NCBI GenBank assembly: GCA_003225175.1
Contig: QIBA01000031.1
Span: 1 to 64,000 of the forward strand
DNA length: 64,000 nucleotides
Reading direction: 5' to 3'
Origin: Acidobacteriota bacterium
GTDB taxonomy: Bacteria; Acidobacteriota; Terriglobia; Terriglobales; Acidobacteriaceae
The position numbers and the translations under genes are program-made. The notes under the pieces were generated by a model. The model was not told where the DNA came from. It saw only the letters and a program-made list of their open reading frames with translations, and did not search any database. This document shows, piece after piece, positions 53,374 through 62,619 of the stretch; the first letter of the stretch is position 1, and each line of letters begins with the position of its first letter.

Positions 53374-55959
53374 TTACTTTGGTTGGGAGTCTCGCCAACT
53401 TGCCTTGTCAGAGCCTAGCTGAATAAGATTCGCGAACAAACGTACACCGCCGGGAATTGCGAACGCGAGTTGGCGGTATAGAGAGTAGCCGTTGTAAACC
53501 CACAACCCATTGCCGTATCGGGCCGTCAACAAACCACCGGCTTGAGGCTTCTGTCCTTGGTCATGTGTTAACAGAATTGGAACGTATCTATCGTCCCAGG
53601 ACGATAAGAACCGGAGCCCTCGTTTCTCGACCCACCCTTGAAAATCCGATGGGCCGATCTTGTTGGGTTGGTTTAGGACAGCGTGATGTGGCTGAAGAAT
53701 TTCGATCGGAGAGTCCTCTTCAGTCACGTCCTGAGCCGCGCCCGCCCCGGCGTATGGATACGGCCCGAAGCTTTCGTCGAATTCCTCAGTGTTGTATTGC
53801 ACAATCAGGACGCCTCCGCCTTTCACGTATTCAAGCAAGCGCCAGTTGTAAGCCCTGAGGTCCTCTCGCGCTAGGTAGGCGCGTACTCCCAAAACGATCG
53901 TACCGTAACGGGAAAGGTCACTTTGCGCTAACGCTCCGCGGTCGAGCAGATCGACATCGATGCCGAGCAAGCGCAGTGAATCCGGAACCTCATCTCCTGT
54001 GCCCATCACGTACCCGACTCGCACATTCGGAATCACCACGTTGACCGCACGGACCAGCAACGTCGCGGCATTCTCCATATATACCGTTTCCAGTCCCGGT
54101 TCTGTTACGGGCACGAAGCTGTTCCGATAACTTTTTCCGTTTAGTTCAGCTACTGCTTGAATGTGATATTCAGAATCTTTCGCATCCGAAGGAGCCACCA
54201 GTTCAAAGACAACGTCTGCCTCCTGGTCCTGCTTTTGGAATGCAAAGGATGCCGATTCCGGCTCCGACCGCCAGCCCTGCGGGAGCTCTAGATGAACGGT
54301 TCCTTGATTTTGACCGTTCACGTAATTGCGAATCGAACAAACAACTTTTTGTCGCTGGCGGCCCAGCGGAAACCCAATCGCCTCAGGATGAAAGCGAACA
54401 GAAACCGGTGGGGCAATGGCAACTTCGTGTCGATACTGTGTCCCAATCTTTCCGATCGAACTTGTTTCTACGTTTGCGCTGATCACAGAGTCTACGCCGC
54501 TAATCGAATATGTCAGTTCGGCCTTGAGAGGATCTGGAGTGATCGGTTCACCCAACAGTTCCCGCCGGGTGATGCGATAGAAGCCCTCATCCGGGGAATT
54601 GCGGACCCAAAAGGCGCTAGTGAAACTCGTATCGTGCGGAAGCGTTATTTCGAATCGATTCGGCGCCAACTCTGCTATCTTCCAGTCTGCCGGCCCGCGC
54701 AGCCGAGTCTGCTTCAGATTCACCTTTGCACTATCAGCAGCATGGAAATTAGTTGTGACACGAAAGCTGTCTCCCGGCACAAAGGTTAACGGTGTTCGGA
54801 TCGCTTTGTACTCGCCCGAGCTGCGTCCTGGCTTCGCCGGTTCAACTAAAGCTTCGAACTCCAGGCCCAAGGCTTGAGACAATGCGGTTTCAAGTTGACG
54901 CTCCTTGAGCTCGAGATCGAAATTCTTGGCGTCTGACTGCCTCAGACGTCGTACTTCGATGAGAGCCGCACTCAAATGTGGAACACACGTTTCCGGGTGC
55001 TGTGCATCGAACCCTTTCGTCGCCGCCTGGACGTGCTTTTCTAGTATCGGGTACTTGGCCAAAGAAACATCGATGCGCTCGAAGAGCTCTGACTCCTTGT
55101 CGGCCATTCCCACTTTTGAAGCAATGAGCTTGTAATAACTCACCGAGGGCCAGCCGACAGGGAGTATGGCACCGGCAGCGGCTTGAGAAATCTGTTGTCC
55201 TAAGCCCTCGTTCGCGATGTCTCCATAAGTGCGTCCCAGTATCGGATCGTACATCCCCGAATCGATCTTGATTGTCCAGTCGTCTTTTTCTGTTCGATTA
55301 TCGTTATAAAACTTCAAAGGCTGCCATGCTGACAATCCTTCGGCGATCTGCTCAGGGAAGCGCGTCGGATCGCCGGCCGCATCGAATGCCTGTCGGGCAA
55401 CGAGTCCGTCGATCTCGTGATTCCCTAATCTGTCACCCGGATTGCCCTGCCAGCGTGAAAGCACAATGTGCGGGCGCTCTCGGCGGATAAATCGGACCAT
55501 GTCGCGCAGCGCGTCTTCTTCATTCCAATAACGCAAGGTTTTCGCTAGTGTCTTGGATAGGCCGAAATCAAGGAAGCGTGACATACGAAGCCTAGCGCCG
55601 TAGTACTCGCTGGACCGCATCATCTCCAACGTGCGGCGAATGCCAAGTGGCGGACCGGCATCGCTGCTGACAGCGTCACCAGCAGCTTCGCCGCGACTCA
55701 GAGCAAGAAGGCTGACCTCGTATCCCTTCCCACGCGTAAGCATGGTGACGGTCCCGCCATCTTCATCGTCGGGGTGCGCAATCATGTACACAACACGGCC
55801 GGTAGTCTGCAGCTTGCGCAAAGATTGAGCCAGGGCGGTAGAACCGCGGTCTTCAGGCAAACGTGAACCTGCGCTGGCTGAGTCTAGAGTAGCGAGCAGA
55901 GCTGCAGCTACAAAGGCAATGGCGACCCTGAGTTTTGCACGTTTTCTGTCGCTCACCAT
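53374..55959 (-). CDS. exported PIG-L (LmbE-like) deacetylase with long C-terminal extension
   Basis: 861 residues with a signal sequence (VAIAFVAAALLATLDSASA). The zinc-binding AHPDDE motif is in VVYMIAHPDDEDGGTVTML, with LSRGEAAGD, RWQGNPGDRLGNHEIDGLVARQAF after it, all expected for N-acetyl-sugar deacetylases. The remaining 550 residues are beta-rich and end with a ThuA/GATase-like part (VLGVRAYLAREDLRAYNWRLLEYVKGGGVLIVQYN). Its ATG overlaps the stop of the receptor gene (ATGGTGA), so both are made together. Likely trims imported or surface glycans. Confidence 0.9.
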   Translation of the reverse strand: MVSDRKRAKLRVAIAFVAAALLATLDSASAGSRLPEDRGSTALAQSLRKLQTTGRVVYMIAHPDDEDGGTVTMLTRGKGYEVSLLALSRGEAAGDAVSSDAGPPLGIRRTLEMMRSSEYYGARLRMSRFLDFGLSKTLAKTLRYWNEEDALRDMVRFIRRERPHIVLSRWQGNPGDRLGNHEIDGLVARQAFDAAGDPTRFPEQIAEGLSAWQPLKFYNDNRTEKDDWTIKIDSGMYDPILGRTYGDIANEGLGQQISQAAAGAILPVGWPSVSYYKLIASKVGMADKESELFERIDVSLAKYPILEKHVQAATKGFDAQHPETCVPHLSAALIEVRRLRQSDAKNFDLELKERQLETALSQALGLEFEALVEPAKPGRSSGEYKAIRTPLTFVPGDSFRVTTNFHAADSAKVNLKQTRLRGPADWKIAELAPNRFEITLPHDTSFTSAFWVRNSPDEGFYRITRRELLGEPITPDPLKAELTYSISGVDSVISANVETSSIGKIGTQYRHEVAIAPPVSVRFHPEAIGFPLGRQRQKVVCSIRNYVNGQNQGTVHLELPQGWRSEPESASFAFQKQDQEADVVFELVAPSDAKDSEYHIQAVAELNGKSYRNSFVPVTEPGLETVYMENAATLLVRAVNVVIPNVRVGYVMGTGDEVPDSLRLLGIDVDLLDRGALAQSDLSRYGTIVLGVRAYLAREDLRAYNWRLLEYVKGGGVLIVQYNTEEFDESFGPYPYAGAGAAQDVTEEDSPIEILQPHHAVLNQPNKIGPSDFQGWVEKRGLRFLSSWDDRYVPILLTHDQGQKPQAGGLLTARYGNGLWVYNGYSLYRQLAFAIPGGVRLFANLIQLGSDKASWRDSQPK

Positions 55960-58900
55960 GTGAGCTTTAGAGCGAATTGAAGCTGTCGCGACGTCGTCGA
56001 AGTCGAATCGAGCTTTCCACTTGAAATCACATTCCCAGTTTGATCAAAGAACACGCAGCACGCTGAATTTTGGGCATTGTTTTTGAGCGGCGGGGCAAAG
56101 TTAGTGTGGTTCAAGATGTTAAAGGCCTCGACGCGAAACTGGACATTGAACTGTTCGGAAATCCTGCGAATGCGATTGTTCTTGAAGACCGAAAAGTCAA
56201 AGGCTGATAAACCGGGACCTCTGAGAATATTCCGGCCCGCATTGCCGAGGCGGTTACTGGGATTGGGGAACTGGAAGCAATGAGTTCGAACATAATTAAT
56301 CGGATCACCGGAATTGGTGAGCGAATCGCAAGCCGATCCCCGAATCCTGTCAGGATAATCAAAGACGATCCCGTTGTTCACGCCAAGCGGGTCTCCGCCT
56401 ACCAGCGCGCTGAATGGCTCTCCAGTGCTAGCTTGATAAATTCCGCCTAACTGCCACCCGTCGGTGAGCCAGTGCGCGAGGCCAGAAAACGTTGACGGAG
56501 AGGGAATTATCCACGTGTAGTTAATCACGGCATTGTGGGTGATGTCGAAATCCGAGACACCGCGAGTCAGTCTCACATCAAAAAAAGGAGGACTTCCAAT
56601 GGCATTCGCTAACGCGTCTCCGGCGAGCGTAGAGGACCCATCATCGATGCTCTTAGACCAAGTGTAAGACCCACCAATTTGGAAACCGTGTGCCATTCGC
56701 TTGGAGAGACGGACTTGTAGAGAATGGTAAATGGAATTGTTATCCCAAAACAGCGCGCTGATCTGTCCCAAACTGGGGTTAAGCACTTTGCCGCTGCCGA
56801 CGGGGGAAGGCCACACGTATCCTTGCTGCGTTAGCGTAGGGAGCACCATATTGGCGTCTTCGGTGCGATATGGCAGGTGAACACCTCTTGAACCTACATA
56901 TCCGACGAGCGCCGTAAGGTTCGGGGCAAGTTCGCGCTGAATATTGAAGTTCCATTGGAAGACGTACGCGCGCGAAGGGTCTGGGTCCACATGCGCGTAG
57001 CGGAAAGTCGTTGCTCCTAAGCGCGGAAAGGCTCCGGTTGGAAAACTTCCCTGCGCCAGTCCCGTCACCCGCCCTTGAGCAAAAAACGGAGCTGGCAAGA
57101 TCGTCAGGGTCTCAAACATGTAGGTGAGCGGTAAGACGTCATACATCCCAAGCGCTCCGCGTATCGCGGTCTTGCCGGTGCTGAAAGGATCCCAGGAAAA
57201 CCCGACGCGCGGTTCGAAATTGAGCAATGTTGGGTTAGAAAAGTATGGTGAACCAAGGTGAGGTGCGGCATCCGTCAGATTGCGAAGATTCGATAGTTTT
57301 CCCGCTACCTCGGTCGGCACGGTGGCCATTTCGTACCTGAGCCCGAGGTTAAAAGTCAGGTTCTGACGAAAGTGGATGTCATCTGCTGCGTAAGTCCCGA
57401 AGATTGTCTGTCGTAAATCACGGGGCGAAATCAATCCGGGGATTGCGGCCGTAAAAGCCGTGGGCTTGTTGGTGAGAAAGTTGGCCAATGAACCGAACTG
57501 GAAGAAACCGGCGGGATTTGCTCTGCCTTCCTGATTCGCCTGAATGCGTTCGATTACGGCGCCGAATTTCAGGCTGTGTGCACCTTTCGTTACGAACGCG
57601 TCGTCATATACCTGGAAAGAATTAAAGTGAAAATCGTATTCGCCGGTCGCGCCGAATCCACCTGGATACTGAGTCAAGCCCGGGACCTGAATCTTGCCGA
57701 CATTCTTGCCCGGTACGAAACCCAACGTGGGATCTTTCGCTGCGGCATTGATGGCGCTCAATGTTTTTGGGCCGTCGGACAGAACCCGGCTGAATCCAAA
57801 GCGTAGCGCATTAACAAAGTTCGGACTGAAGGTGTGTGTTTCCTCCAGGCTCACGAGCTGGCGCCGCGATTCGGCAGCCATCACCACAGCATCGAAAGGA
57901 TCTGGCGACGAGTTTGTGCTCGTGTCAAACATGTAGGTGCCGGCTAGGGAATCGTTACTCGAAAGCTTATGATCGACTCGCCCGGTCGCAAAATCCTCAT
58001 TTGCCACCTGAGCGGTGACAAGCGTGAACGTGCCGAAATTGCCATTGATGGCGCCGTTAGGCAGCGGGTACAAAGCCAGATATGGCTTCACATTTGGATC
58101 GACAACAACGTTTCCAGTCGTCAGCTGTCCGTTGCGAGCGTTCGGCGATGGAACGGAGTCGACTTGTGTAATGCTCAAGCTTTGGCGTAAACCTTCATAG
58201 GACCCAAAGAAGAACGTCCGGTCTTTGAGAATCGGACCTCCGAGGCTGCCGCCGAACTGATTTCTTTTGAAAGGCGGAACTTGAGGACCGTCAAAATAGT
58301 TACGCGCATCCAGTGCACTGTTGCGTAAGAATTCAAAAGCAGAACCATGAAGTCTATTGCTGCCCGACCGTGTGATTGCGTTCACGATCCCACCTGAGCT
58401 ACGGCCATACTCGGCGGAAGGATTGTTGGTGATGACCGAGAACTCCTGAATGGCATCTACGCCGAGGTTCGCACCAAGTACGCTGCCTGGCGCTCCATTG
58501 GAAGAGTCATTAATGCTTATACCGTCTAGACGATAGTTGTTCTGCTGCGGGCGCGTTCCACCGACGGTGAGTTGCGAGCCAATCCCTCGGATAGTGCGAT
58601 CATTCGCTCCGGAGGCGAGCGGCATCTGAGTTCGCACTGGCGCAACTCCGGGCTCGAGTGTGGCGAGCGAAGCCCAGTCACGGCCATTAAGTGGGAGTTC
58701 ACGCATTTCGGTGCCGCTCACTATTGCGCTAATAGTCGCAGTGGTCGTTGTGACGCCGGACTGCTCCCCAGTCACCTGAACAGTTTCAGTCGCGTGGCCC
58801 ACACGTAGCTGAAGATCAATCTGCAACTCTTGGCCGACATCAACCGTGACATCGTTGCGGACAGCGGTTGCAAATCCAGTGGCGGAGACACTGATCTCGT

Positions 58901-59144
58901 ATTTCCCGGGAAGGAGATTAGGTGCTCGGTATAGCCCGTCCTGATTGGTCGAGACTATACGGCTGAGGTCGGTGGCTTGGTTCTTGACGGTGACAGTTGC
59001 TTTTGGAACGACCGCGCCACTGGTATCGATGATGGTGCCCAGAATTGTGCCGCCAGTGACTTGCGCAACTATCCGAATTGAACCGCAGAGCAGCAACAAC
59101 GCGCACGCAGATGCGACGAAAACACGGCAATGTGGGAGTCTCAT
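55953..59144 (-). CDS. Oar-type TonB-dependent receptor coupled to PIG-L
   Basis: 1,063 residues from ATG 59144 (a GTG at 59162 opens the frame). Signal to IRIVAQ; regulatory domain (ILGTIIDTSGAVVPKATVTVK, NQDGLYRAPNLLPGKYEIS); plug with ELPLNGRDWASLATLEPGV and NNYRLDGISINDSSNGAPGS; SVITNNPSAEYGRSSGGIVNAITRSGSN; ends in LKLTW. Two cysteines near the end (NSACCVFFD) are unusual. Translationally coupled with a deacetylase, which suggests an acetylated amino-sugar substrate. A palindrome lies upstream at 59234-59248. Confidence 0.93.
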   Translation of the reverse strand: MRLPHCRVFVASACALLLLCGSIRIVAQVTGGTILGTIIDTSGAVVPKATVTVKNQATDLSRIVSTNQDGLYRAPNLLPGKYEISVSATGFATAVRNDVTVDVGQELQIDLQLRVGHATETVQVTGEQSGVTTTTATISAIVSGTEMRELPLNGRDWASLATLEPGVAPVRTQMPLASGANDRTIRGIGSQLTVGGTRPQQNNYRLDGISINDSSNGAPGSVLGANLGVDAIQEFSVITNNPSAEYGRSSGGIVNAITRSGSNRLHGSAFEFLRNSALDARNYFDGPQVPPFKRNQFGGSLGGPILKDRTFFFGSYEGLRQSLSITQVDSVPSPNARNGQLTTGNVVVDPNVKPYLALYPLPNGAINGNFGTFTLVTAQVANEDFATGRVDHKLSSNDSLAGTYMFDTSTNSSPDPFDAVVMAAESRRQLVSLEETHTFSPNFVNALRFGFSRVLSDGPKTLSAINAAAKDPTLGFVPGKNVGKIQVPGLTQYPGGFGATGEYDFHFNSFQVYDDAFVTKGAHSLKFGAVIERIQANQEGRANPAGFFQFGSLANFLTNKPTAFTAAIPGLISPRDLRQTIFGTYAADDIHFRQNLTFNLGLRYEMATVPTEVAGKLSNLRNLTDAAPHLGSPYFSNPTLLNFEPRVGFSWDPFSTGKTAIRGALGMYDVLPLTYMFETLTILPAPFFAQGRVTGLAQGSFPTGAFPRLGATTFRYAHVDPDPSRAYVFQWNFNIQRELAPNLTALVGYVGSRGVHLPYRTEDANMVLPTLTQQGYVWPSPVGSGKVLNPSLGQISALFWDNNSIYHSLQVRLSKRMAHGFQIGGSYTWSKSIDDGSSTLAGDALANAIGSPPFFDVRLTRGVSDFDITHNAVINYTWIIPSPSTFSGLAHWLTDGWQLGGIYQASTGEPFSALVGGDPLGVNNGIVFDYPDRIRGSACDSLTNSGDPINYVRTHCFQFPNPSNRLGNAGRNILRGPGLSAFDFSVFKNNRIRRISEQFNVQFRVEAFNILNHTNFAPPLKNNAQNSACCVFFDQTGNVISSGKLDSTSTTSRQLQFALKLTW

Positions 59145-59233
59145 TTTTCTTCTTTCTGCCACAGCGATTTGCGGAACGGATTAGGCCTGGTGCTTCCGTC
59201 AGAATTCATGAATATGTCCGCCCGTCAGGTGCG

Positions 59234-59248
59234 GTTCTGCAGCAGAAC
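59234..59248. promoter_or_regulatory. palindrome upstream of the receptor/PIG-L operon
   Basis: GTTCTGC-A-GCAGAAC, a perfect 7-1-7 inverted repeat about 90 bp upstream of the receptor start. TCTGCAGA plus ACAG before the 46902 receptor (50231-50242) is similar, so a shared regulator is possible. Confidence 0.4.
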
Positions 59249-59411
59249 GCAAACGGGCGGCATAATAGTGCCGAAGGTCTCGAACAATCCAATTAATTTC
59301 TTTTAAGGTTGGCGATACTGAGAGAAGGCTATTTAGACGAAGCACGCTGGAGCGCGCAGGAACTTCAGAGTCACGCACCTCTGGCGCCCCTCGAAATATG
59401 CTGTCGAGCCG

Positions 59412-60512
59412 TTACTTTCGGAGCCTGGGAGACCCGATCCCCGTCGCAATCTTGCTTGCGTCAGCGGCAGTCGAATAAACGCGTATCTCGGCATCCTTGT
59501 CGCCAAATCGTGGGAGGGCCACGTACAGCGTTCCAGTCTGCTGAACCAGTAACGAGGTGCCGCCATCAGGACCCGTCGGGATTCTCGCGATGGGCTCGTA
59601 GTGATCCGCATCGACCTGCCGATAAGCTTGAATCGATCCTTCATGCTCTCCCGTCTTAGCAGAGCCTGTTGCATAGATCCGCTTCTTATTGGGATCGTAA
59701 AGCAGGCGATCAATGCCGGAGACCGTTGTGAAGTTCGTAATTTCTTTGCCTGTATCGGAGTCGAGGACAATCACCCGCGAGGGGTTCCGCATGCCAACAA
59801 ATAGCCGATGGCCGGCTTCATCCAATGCAACCGTGCCACTTCTCTCGGCATTGGGAAGAGGCCATTTCGCGAGGATCTTCCGTTTTTTTCGATCGACAAC
59901 GATGATTTGACTGCCAAGTGCATTGGTCGTGAACAATCTTGGCCCGTGTTGCTCGAGTACGATTGCGCCAGGCCGCAGTTCCGGATCGGTCTCGATGTTT
60001 CCGATGAGCTTGCTGTTGACTGAATCAATGATTGCGATTTGACCTGGGTCCCGCTTCTGCCCCGGCGCATCGCCAACTTGTTTGCCACCATGACCGATGT
60101 AGAGGTACTTCGTCGCTGGATCGTACGCGATGACATTCGCTCCGATCGATAGTTTGATCGAGTTGACCACCTCAAGCGAATCGCCATCGAGGACCTTGCA
60201 GCTTCCATCATCACGCGTGCTTACGAAGAGCTTCTTGAGGGAGGGAACGTAATAAGCCCCTTGGGGCTGGGGAAACCCTGCCAGCGTACGTACATGTCGG
60301 CCAATTCGTAGATTTACCACCTCGATGGTGTTGGCATCCCTGCCGGTAATGAATAGACGCTGACCATCTAAATCGACCGTAGAGTGATCGAATCTTCCAA
60401 TGACTCCGGGTAGCACGATTGTGCCGACGAGACGAAGCGCTTCATTTTGCTGCGCTCGAATGCCGGCAGTGCATAACAGCGCCATTACACTAAGTGCGAT
60501 CTTTGTTCTCAT
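59412..60512 (-). CDS. YncE-like exported beta-propeller protein (1)
   Basis: 366 residues; signal (LSVMALLCTAGIRAQ). About seven repeats of the YVTN/YncE type, e.g. QRLFITGRDANTIEVVNL, KKLFVSTRDDGSCKVLDG, KYLYIGHGGKQVGDA, GHRLFVGMRNPSRVIVLDSDTGK, KKRIYATGSAKTGEHEGSI, forming a propeller. Ligand unknown. Last of three related genes in a row, after a 36 bp gap. Confidence 0.87.
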   Translation of the reverse strand: MRTKIALSVMALLCTAGIRAQQNEALRLVGTIVLPGVIGRFDHSTVDLDGQRLFITGRDANTIEVVNLRIGRHVRTLAGFPQPQGAYYVPSLKKLFVSTRDDGSCKVLDGDSLEVVNSIKLSIGANVIAYDPATKYLYIGHGGKQVGDAPGQKRDPGQIAIIDSVNSKLIGNIETDPELRPGAIVLEQHGPRLFTTNALGSQIIVVDRKKRKILAKWPLPNAERSGTVALDEAGHRLFVGMRNPSRVIVLDSDTGKEITNFTTVSGIDRLLYDPNKKRIYATGSAKTGEHEGSIQAYRQVDADHYEPIARIPTGPDGGTSLLVQQTGTLYVALPRFGDKDAEIRVYSTAADASKIATGIGSPRLRK

Positions 60513-60548
60513 GTTGTTTGTCTCCGGTGAAGACCCATTCGATTCCGG

Positions 60549-61571
60549 CTATTTTCCTATCACCAGCATGCGAAATGTTCCGGCTGCGATGCGCTTCACT
60601 GGCCGCCCACCAGGCTGAGCAGGCGGCAACCACTTCACGTCTCCAGCCGGCACGAACAGCTTGTGAGTCTTGGGATCTAAAGCCATGGTTTTTGACAGGT
60701 CGTGTGTCGGGATCTTTTCTACAAGACTGTAGGTATCCGGAGTGTCTTCGTGCGTCACAGTGACCCAGCCATCCCCAGTCGAACTGAAAATTAACCTCGT
60801 CTCTGGATCAAATGAACTGGTGTCAACATTGTCACCAATTGGAGTCTGAGTGATGTAACGCCCAGTATTTAGGTCGAAAACCGCGAGCATGAGATTGCGG
60901 CAGCCCACAAAAAGTCGTTGCGAGGCCAGGTCCGCAGCCATGCTCGTAGGACGATCGCATGGCATAGTGGGCCAAGGGCGCTCACTCGTTAGCGTTTGGG
61001 AGTTAATCGGAAGGATTGCGTTCTTGTCTACCAAATCTACGTAGACGTGGCCCTTGCCGTCAGCAATCGCAAACTCAGGCTTGCCACCAATGGGCACCGT
61101 TCCCGCCACTTTACTGGTAGCCGCTTCGATCGCCGTAGCGTCATTGCCATCTCCGTTGAACGAAAAGACCCGTCCGGATGCAGGGTCATAGATGATGGCG
61201 TCGGGATTAGCGCCGACGCTGACTTCCTGGATTTTATGAAGATCCTTGAGGTTGAACACCACGGCGGAGGATCTCTTCCCGACTGAAACAAATCCCTTGC
61301 CAACATTCGCAGCGACCGCGATGCCGTGAACGCCAGGGGTGTCCGGAATCGTGCCAACGATTTTGCCGCTGTCTATGTCCAATACGATCACTTCAGAAAA
61401 ATGAGAGACGTACATGCGCCGAGCATTTTCATCAATCGTTTGAAAGTCCCACGTGTCATCACTCGGTCCCAGAGGGATGCTCTTGAGAACGCGATAACTC
61501 GTGCTGGCAAATAGCGCAGTCAACAGGAGCATCGTGCTTGATAGAAGAAGACAACGAAAGACTCTCATCAC
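60549..61571 (-). CDS. YncE-like exported beta-propeller protein (2)
   Basis: 340 residues with a signal peptide (LLLSSTMLLLTALFAS). Repeats such as RRMYVSHFSEVIVLDIDSGK, GFVSVGKRSSAVVFNLKDL, GRVFSFNGDGNDATAIEAAT and QRLFVGCRNLMLAVFDLNTG. Begins with ATG overlapping the TGA of the upstream paralogue (4 bp), so translation is coupled. Very like protein 3; recent duplication. Ends with a Lys-rich tail. Confidence 0.87.
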   Translation of the reverse strand: MMRVFRCLLLSSTMLLLTALFASTSYRVLKSIPLGPSDDTWDFQTIDENARRMYVSHFSEVIVLDIDSGKIVGTIPDTPGVHGIAVAANVGKGFVSVGKRSSAVVFNLKDLHKIQEVSVGANPDAIIYDPASGRVFSFNGDGNDATAIEAATSKVAGTVPIGGKPEFAIADGKGHVYVDLVDKNAILPINSQTLTSERPWPTMPCDRPTSMAADLASQRLFVGCRNLMLAVFDLNTGRYITQTPIGDNVDTSSFDPETRLIFSSTGDGWVTVTHEDTPDTYSLVEKIPTHDLSKTMALDPKTHKLFVPAGDVKWLPPAQPGGRPVKRIAAGTFRMLVIGK

Positions 61572-62605
61572 TGTTCTCTCCCTAAAACTAGGATTGCGAA
61601 AGTCTTCTCGGCCACTTTCTTTCGCACCTTGCCACCCGGAGTCGCTGGCGGCAGTTTTGCGACCTCCCCGGAAGGAACGAATAGTCGATGTGTCTTCAGG
61701 TCAAGCGCCATTGTCTTTGAGCCATTCTGGGTCTTGATCGTGTCTACAGCACGGAAAGAGTCCGGGCCGTCTTCATGCATCACCGTAATGATTCCGTCCT
61801 CAGTAGAACTGAAGATAAGACCGGTTTCGGGATCGAAAGCAGTCGTATCGACGTTGTCTCCGATCGGAAGTGCGGTGAGTTTCTTTCCATCGTTGGAGTT
61901 GAGAACTGCCAGGAGAAGGTTTCTGCATCCCACAAATAGTCGGTGATTTTTCCTGTCCATTGCCATGCTGGTTGGTCGGTCACAGCCCTCGAGTGGCCAA
62001 CGATCAGTGATTTTCAGCTTGTCCGCGTCAATTCGTGCGACGATGGCTTTGTCGACGAGATCTACAAAGACGTGACCAGCGTAGTCACTCACGGCAAATT
62101 CAGGCTTGCCATCCAAAGGAATGGTTTCAACAACATTTCCCGTTGAAGCATCAATGACTGTCGAATTTCTACTGACGGTGTTAAATGACAGTACGCGCCG
62201 GGTCGCCGGTTCATACACGATGGCATCGGGCAGGTTGCCAGTCGGAATGGTCTTCAACACGCGAAGAGTCTTAAGATCAAATTGCATGACGAATGCGCCG
62301 TCACCATTTGTGATGAATCCAGTACCAAGATCTGGAGCGATTGCAATTCCATGTGCGCCCTGCGCGCCCGGTATTTTGCCTACGACAGTCTCTTTGTCCA
62401 CATCCAGCACGTCTACCTGAGTTTCGTGAGCCACATATAGGCGCCGTGCAGACTCATCGATGCTTGCAAAGTCCCACGTGCCTTCACTATTCACGACCGG
62501 AATCTTCTTGAGCAGGTGATATCCGCTCGCATCAGCCAGCAAGAACACTGAGAAACAAATCCCACAGATAAGGACTGCGAACAGCTGCTTTCTTGTTCTA
62601 AGCAT
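61568..62605 (-). CDS. YncE-like exported beta-propeller protein (3)
   Basis: 345 residues from ATG 62605, placed by CAGGAG seven bases upstream; the frame is open to 62644. Signal (LFAVLICGICFSVFLLADASG). Repeats RRLYVAHETQVDVLDVDKET, GFITNGDGAFVMQFDLKTL, RRVLSFNTVSRNSTVIDAST, HRLFVGCRNLLLAVLNSNDGK. Shares GCDRPTSMA and PIGDNVDTTAFDPETGLIFSS with copy 2. First of the three, and within 15 bp after the substrate-binding protein gene. Confidence 0.88.
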   Translation of the reverse strand: MLRTRKQLFAVLICGICFSVFLLADASGYHLLKKIPVVNSEGTWDFASIDESARRLYVAHETQVDVLDVDKETVVGKIPGAQGAHGIAIAPDLGTGFITNGDGAFVMQFDLKTLRVLKTIPTGNLPDAIVYEPATRRVLSFNTVSRNSTVIDASTGNVVETIPLDGKPEFAVSDYAGHVFVDLVDKAIVARIDADKLKITDRWPLEGCDRPTSMAMDRKNHRLFVGCRNLLLAVLNSNDGKKLTALPIGDNVDTTAFDPETGLIFSSTEDGIITVMHEDGPDSFRAVDTIKTQNGSKTMALDLKTHRLFVPSGEVAKLPPATPGGKVRKKVAEKTFAILVLGREQ

Positions 62606-62619
62606 ATTCAGCTCCTGAA

